The notes below the pieces were generated by a model. That model ran no database searches and was not told where the DNA came from. It saw only the letters and a program-made list of their open reading frames with translations. Shown here in pieces: positions 12,435 through 14,405 of a DNA stretch of 14,405 nucleotides (the first letter of the stretch is position 1; every line of letters begins with the position of its first letter). The position numbers were made by a program, and so were the translations under genes. The DNA comes from Deltaproteobacteria bacterium (GTDB taxonomy: Bacteria > Desulfobacterota > Desulfuromonadia > Geobacterales > DSM-12255), in assembly GCA_017861215.1 (NCBI GenBank), contig JAGFXN010000031.1:1-14405 (forward strand), read 5' to 3'.

Positions 12435-13430
12435 TCATAGCCCCAGCTCCTGCCGCAGCTTCTCCTCCATCCCCCGGTAGCGCGGTGAAAAATGAAACGG
12501 AATCACCCTGGCGACTCCCGCCTGGCGGGCAAGCAGCCCGGCCTGGAGCGCGGTCAGGTGAGACCGCTCGCCGGCCCGTTCACGCTCTGCATCGAGAAAC
12601 GTCGCCTCGATAAAGAGATAGTCGGCGCCACGGGCAAGATCTATGATCCTGGCTGCGTTTGCCGGAGTGTAGGCGGCGTCGGTGACGTAGGCGATTTTCT
12701 GCCCGGGAACGATGTGCAGGATCTTTTCCTGCAGCTCTCCGAGGGGGAAGCGGCGCTCTGCCACCCCTGTTGCTCCCTGCCACCAGACCCGAAACGGCGT
12801 GTCGTCAGACTCTCCCCGCACGATTGCCCGTTTCAGCTCCGCGAGCCATGGCCCGGTCGGCAGACCCAGCTCCAGCAGCCGGTTCTTCATGATGTTCACG
12901 TGGCTCTTCTCCTCCAGGGCAAAGGCCAGGGAGACGGTCCTGTGGTCGAGGAAGGCGGTGCGGATGCGGAACGTCTCCTCGTCCAGGAGGATGCCGCCGA
13001 CCAGTTGCTCCGTCCGCTCCTGCTCCCGCCTGAAGCCGCTACGGCAGTGGAACTCGGCGGAAATGCTCCTGCCGTCCGGATGGAGTTCAACGGCGATCAC
13101 GGTGAAGTCGGTGGGATAGTACGCCACCAGGTTCCAGGTAAAGGAGGCGAGGCGGTGCTCCACCTGGAAGGTGAACCCGGCAGGGCCGTAGAGGTGGAGA
13201 CGCTTTTCGCGCCCGAGGCAGAGCCGCAGCAGATGGTCGAAGCCGATGAAGTGGTCGATGTGGGTATGGGAGATGAAGATGTGCGAGATCCGCAGTATTT
13301 TCCGGGGGGAGAGGGCCCGGACGTCCCCCAGGTCGAACAGGAGCGCCCTCCGTTCGTAGAGGAAATCAACGTAAACCCCCGGGTCGTCAAAGGGGCCATT
13401 GACCAGGCATGGCTGGAACTGGGGGGTCAT
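12435..13430 (-). CDS. RNase Z-like metallo-beta-lactamase-fold protein
   Basis: 331 aa. The metal-binding signature HTHIDH (55-60) is preceded by the usual strand IFIS. Further candidate ligands are H163 (LDHRTVSLAF), D251 (AYVTDAAY) and H291 or H313. The C-terminal PFHFSPRYRGMEE (311-323) is typical of the RNase Z/ElaC group, which cuts the 3' trailer of tRNA precursors; related proteins act as phosphodiesterases. The protein is slightly longer than E. coli RNase Z (305 aa), and the N-terminus (FDDPGVYVDFLYERRALLFD) differs from the usual one, so the substrate is uncertain. ATG 13430 overlaps the TGA of the upstream regulator gene in ATGA, so translation is coupled. Upstream open frame to 13805 is a shadow of that regulator and is not included. 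Confidence 0.85.
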   Translation of the reverse strand: MTPQFQPCLVNGPFDDPGVYVDFLYERRALLFDLGDVRALSPRKILRISHIFISHTHIDHFIGFDHLLRLCLGREKRLHLYGPAGFTFQVEHRLASFTWNLVAYYPTDFTVIAVELHPDGRSISAEFHCRSGFRREQERTEQLVGGILLDEETFRIRTAFLDHRTVSLAFALEEKSHVNIMKNRLLELGLPTGPWLAELKRAIVRGESDDTPFRVWWQGATGVAERRFPLGELQEKILHIVPGQKIAYVTDAAYTPANAARIIDLARGADYLFIEATFLDAERERAGERSHLTALQAGLLARQAGVARVIPFHFSPRYRGMEEKLRQELGL

Positions 13431-13771
13431 GGGTCGTGCACCGTTCTCTCTCTGATGGCAAAGAGCGGCTCGAAGATGGTCTCGCAACGGCAGATGGGGC
13501 ACTTGCCGGGCGGGGTCAGCCGGTCGCGCTTGCTGAAAACGAAGCCGCAGGAGCGGCATTCGGCCGGGGTCATTTCCAGTCGGCTGCCAGCGGCGTGGAG
13601 ACTGTGGCGGATATGCTCCAGGTGGCTGTAGACGTCCTTTTCCGTGAGGTGCGCCCGGACGGATATCTCCCGGGCGGGTAGCGGCTCGTCGCGGATGAGC
13701 TCGCTGATGGCACGGCGCAGCGTCTCCTCTGCAGGGCGCGGCACAGCGGGTTTGCGGGGACGTTGTTTCAT
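13427..13771 (-). CDS. HTH and zinc-ribbon transcriptional regulator (COG3357-like)
   Basis: 114 aa. The N-terminal half (about 14-63) is a winged-helix-like segment (EETLRRAISELIRDEPLPAR, then EISVRAHLTEKDVYSHLEHI). It is followed by a zinc ribbon with ECRSCGF (C72, C75) and GKCPICRCE (C91, C94). This HTH-plus-Zn-ribbon layout is that of predicted regulators grouped in COG3357. The coupled downstream gene is RNase Z-like, so it may control or act with that enzyme (inference). The ATG at 13771 has only a weak GGGA upstream. The frame stays open to 13852, but this would run through the hairpin at 13805-13828, so the later start is preferred. Confidence 0.78.
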   Translation of the reverse strand: MKQRPRKPAVPRPAEETLRRAISELIRDEPLPAREISVRAHLTEKDVYSHLEHIRHSLHAAGSRLEMTPAECRSCGFVFSKRDRLTPPGKCPICRCETIFEPLFAIRERTVHDP

Positions 13772-13804
13772 GGGGGAATTCCCGGTACAGACTACCTTCA
13801 TGCA

Positions 13805-13828
13805 AAAGGCGACCATTCGGTCGCCTTT
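13805..13828. terminator. Hairpin-family copy with a compensatory change
   Basis: AAAGGCGACC (13805-13814) and GGTCGCCTTT (13819-13828) form a perfect 10-bp stem around ATTC. Relative to the other copies a G-C pair has become A-T on both arms, which keeps the stem. It lies upstream of the regulator gene on the minus strand, with the CTTCATGCAA flank. Confidence 0.65.
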
Positions 13829-13852
13829 CCTGTAAAATAGTTGGCGCTGCAC

Positions 13853-14302
13853 TGAAATCCTTTCTGCTGATCCGTCGGTGAAAACCGGCAGGCCGATCGT
13901 GTCAAGGACAAGCGGTCAGCCTTTCCGGCTTCCCCTTTTTCAAGCGGTGTCACACGCCTGGCGGATGAGACATGTCGCTTTCCGCGTGATTTCGCGCAAC
14001 GCCAATACCACTCAATTTGCTCCGGGATGACGTAGAATCGTGCGAACTGCTATCCTTTGCTGCACCGCTTGCCTGCCGCAACGCTTCAGGCGTCCCTTTG
14101 ACAGCAAGGGCCTGCTCACCGCGTCTTGAAGACAGGCAGAATCCTGAACTGGTCGATAGGCTCCTCACATCAGTTGTTACGGGCACCCCAGAGCAGATTG
14201 TCAAAGATCATGTCTCTCTATCTTCATATTAGCACCATCTAATAAAATTGCAAGCGGAATGTCAGCCGCCACGGCACGTCAGCGATATCACCCTCCCTGC
14301 AG
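13853..14302. other. Gap without a recognisable gene
   Basis: About 450 bases, apparently less GC-rich than the neighbouring genes. Open frames of 70-85 codons on both strands begin with TTG, have no ribosome binding site and resemble nothing I know. The stretch could be an intergenic spacer, a decayed gene or a template for a non-coding transcript from the promoter at 14226-14253. Confidence 0.4.
14226..14253 (-). promoter_or_regulatory. Probable sigma-70 promoter facing an apparently non-coding stretch
   Basis: On the minus strand TTGCAA (14253-14248) is followed after 16 bases by TAATAT (14231-14226, 5 of 6). A transcript from about 14219 would first pass a 13-codon reading frame (ATG at 14211, stop at 14170, MIFDNLLWGARNN) with a GAGAG sequence just upstream. 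It would then run through about 370 bases without a clear gene to the hairpin at 13805-13828. Confidence 0.5.
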
Positions 14303-14324
14303 AAGGCGGCCCAGCGGCCGCCTT
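14303..14324 (-). terminator. Hairpin-family terminator
   Basis: AAGGCGGCC (14303-14311) and GGCCGCCTT (14316-14324) form a perfect 9-bp stem around CAGC. It lies 38 bases downstream of the stop of the possible gene fragment at the right edge. The left flank (CCCTGCAG) differs from most other copies. Confidence 0.65.
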
Positions 14325-14361
14325 TGCTGCGCGGCCCCCTTGCCGCCGGCAACCGGCTTCG

Positions 14362-14405
14362 TCAACCCTTGCGCCCCTTACGACCGGCAACAACTTTTCC
14401 GTGGG
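14362..14405 (-). CDS. Possible C-terminal end of a protein (partial)
   Basis: On the minus strand one frame enters from the right edge and reads GKVVAGRKGRKG before a TGA at 14362-14364, a basic tail of the kind found at protein ends. A hairpin terminator follows at the right distance. Only about a dozen codons are visible, so it may be chance and no family can be given. Confidence 0.35.
   Translation of the reverse strand, partial: HGKVVAGRKGRKG

Noticed and set aside
12492..13631. Open frame of 379 codons on the plus strand
   Set aside because: It is antisense to the RNase Z-like and regulator genes, which carry clear metal-binding motifs.
13431..13805. N-terminal 125-residue extension of the RNase Z-like protein
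   Set aside because: This part is the regulator gene read in the wrong frame, and the ATG at 13430 with the ATGA overlap is the natural start.
14017..14232. 71-codon frame on the plus strand ending in a GTPEQIV-like motif reminiscent of luciferase-family oxidoreductases
   Set aside because: The match is only a few residues, the start is TTG without a ribosome binding site, and a promoter faces the opposite way. It could be a remnant but is not supported.
2950..14324. Spaced similar hairpins considered as a CRISPR array
   Set aside because: The copies are hundreds to thousands of bases apart, lie between genes and have no regular spacers.

Overview
The window is GC-rich DNA that looks like a Geobacter/Pelobacter-type member of the Desulfuromonadia (Deltaproteobacteria). 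This rests on the protein families and on the small GC-rich hairpins and multicopy intergenic elements. It is inferred from the sequence alone and not confirmed by a search. There is no rRNA, tRNA, CRISPR array, transposase or phage gene. The content is chromosomal housekeeping and conserved-hypothetical genes in short operons.

Layout. Bases 1-197 hold the C-terminal end of a membrane protein (+). They are followed by a foldable 3' region and a 162-bp element with 18-bp terminal inverted repeats (296-457). Next come a promoter and an intrinsic terminator that precede a DUF445 membrane protein (607-1869, +). This gene meets, tail to tail, a leftward operon of a DUF2845 secreted protein and a small SAM methyltransferase (1866-2887). 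Further leftward genes are a RIO-type kinase (3021-3848), a DUF309 protein (4193-4609) and a cupin (4704-5063). A divergent rightward gene (5320-6753) encodes a fusion of a PolI-type 5'-3' exonuclease (FEN) domain with a complete RNase HI domain.

Bases 6928-11170 are a leftward pair: a 1173-aa AsmA/YdbH-like envelope protein followed by a DUF1318/YdbL-like lipoprotein. This resembles the E. coli ydbH-ynbE-ydbL operon, but a single lipoprotein seems to combine the YnbE-like and YdbL-like parts. The leader of the large gene carries a second, shorter copy (about 90 bp) of the 296-457 element. Then follow a DUF167 gene (+), a leftward pair of a Cys-rich Zn-ribbon-like protein and a 44-aa membrane protein, and a leftward translationally coupled pair of an HTH/Zn-ribbon regulator and an RNase Z-like metallo-beta-lactamase-fold protein (12435-13771). 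The last 550 bases have no recognisable gene except a possible C-terminal fragment at the right edge.

Two things stand out. First, eight copies of one hairpin family (AAGGCGGCC-loop-GGCCGCCTT) lie in almost every intergenic gap. They have conserved flanks and at least two compensatory base-pair changes. Second, the FEN-RNase HI fusion places two RNA-primer-removal activities in one polypeptide without a polymerase domain.
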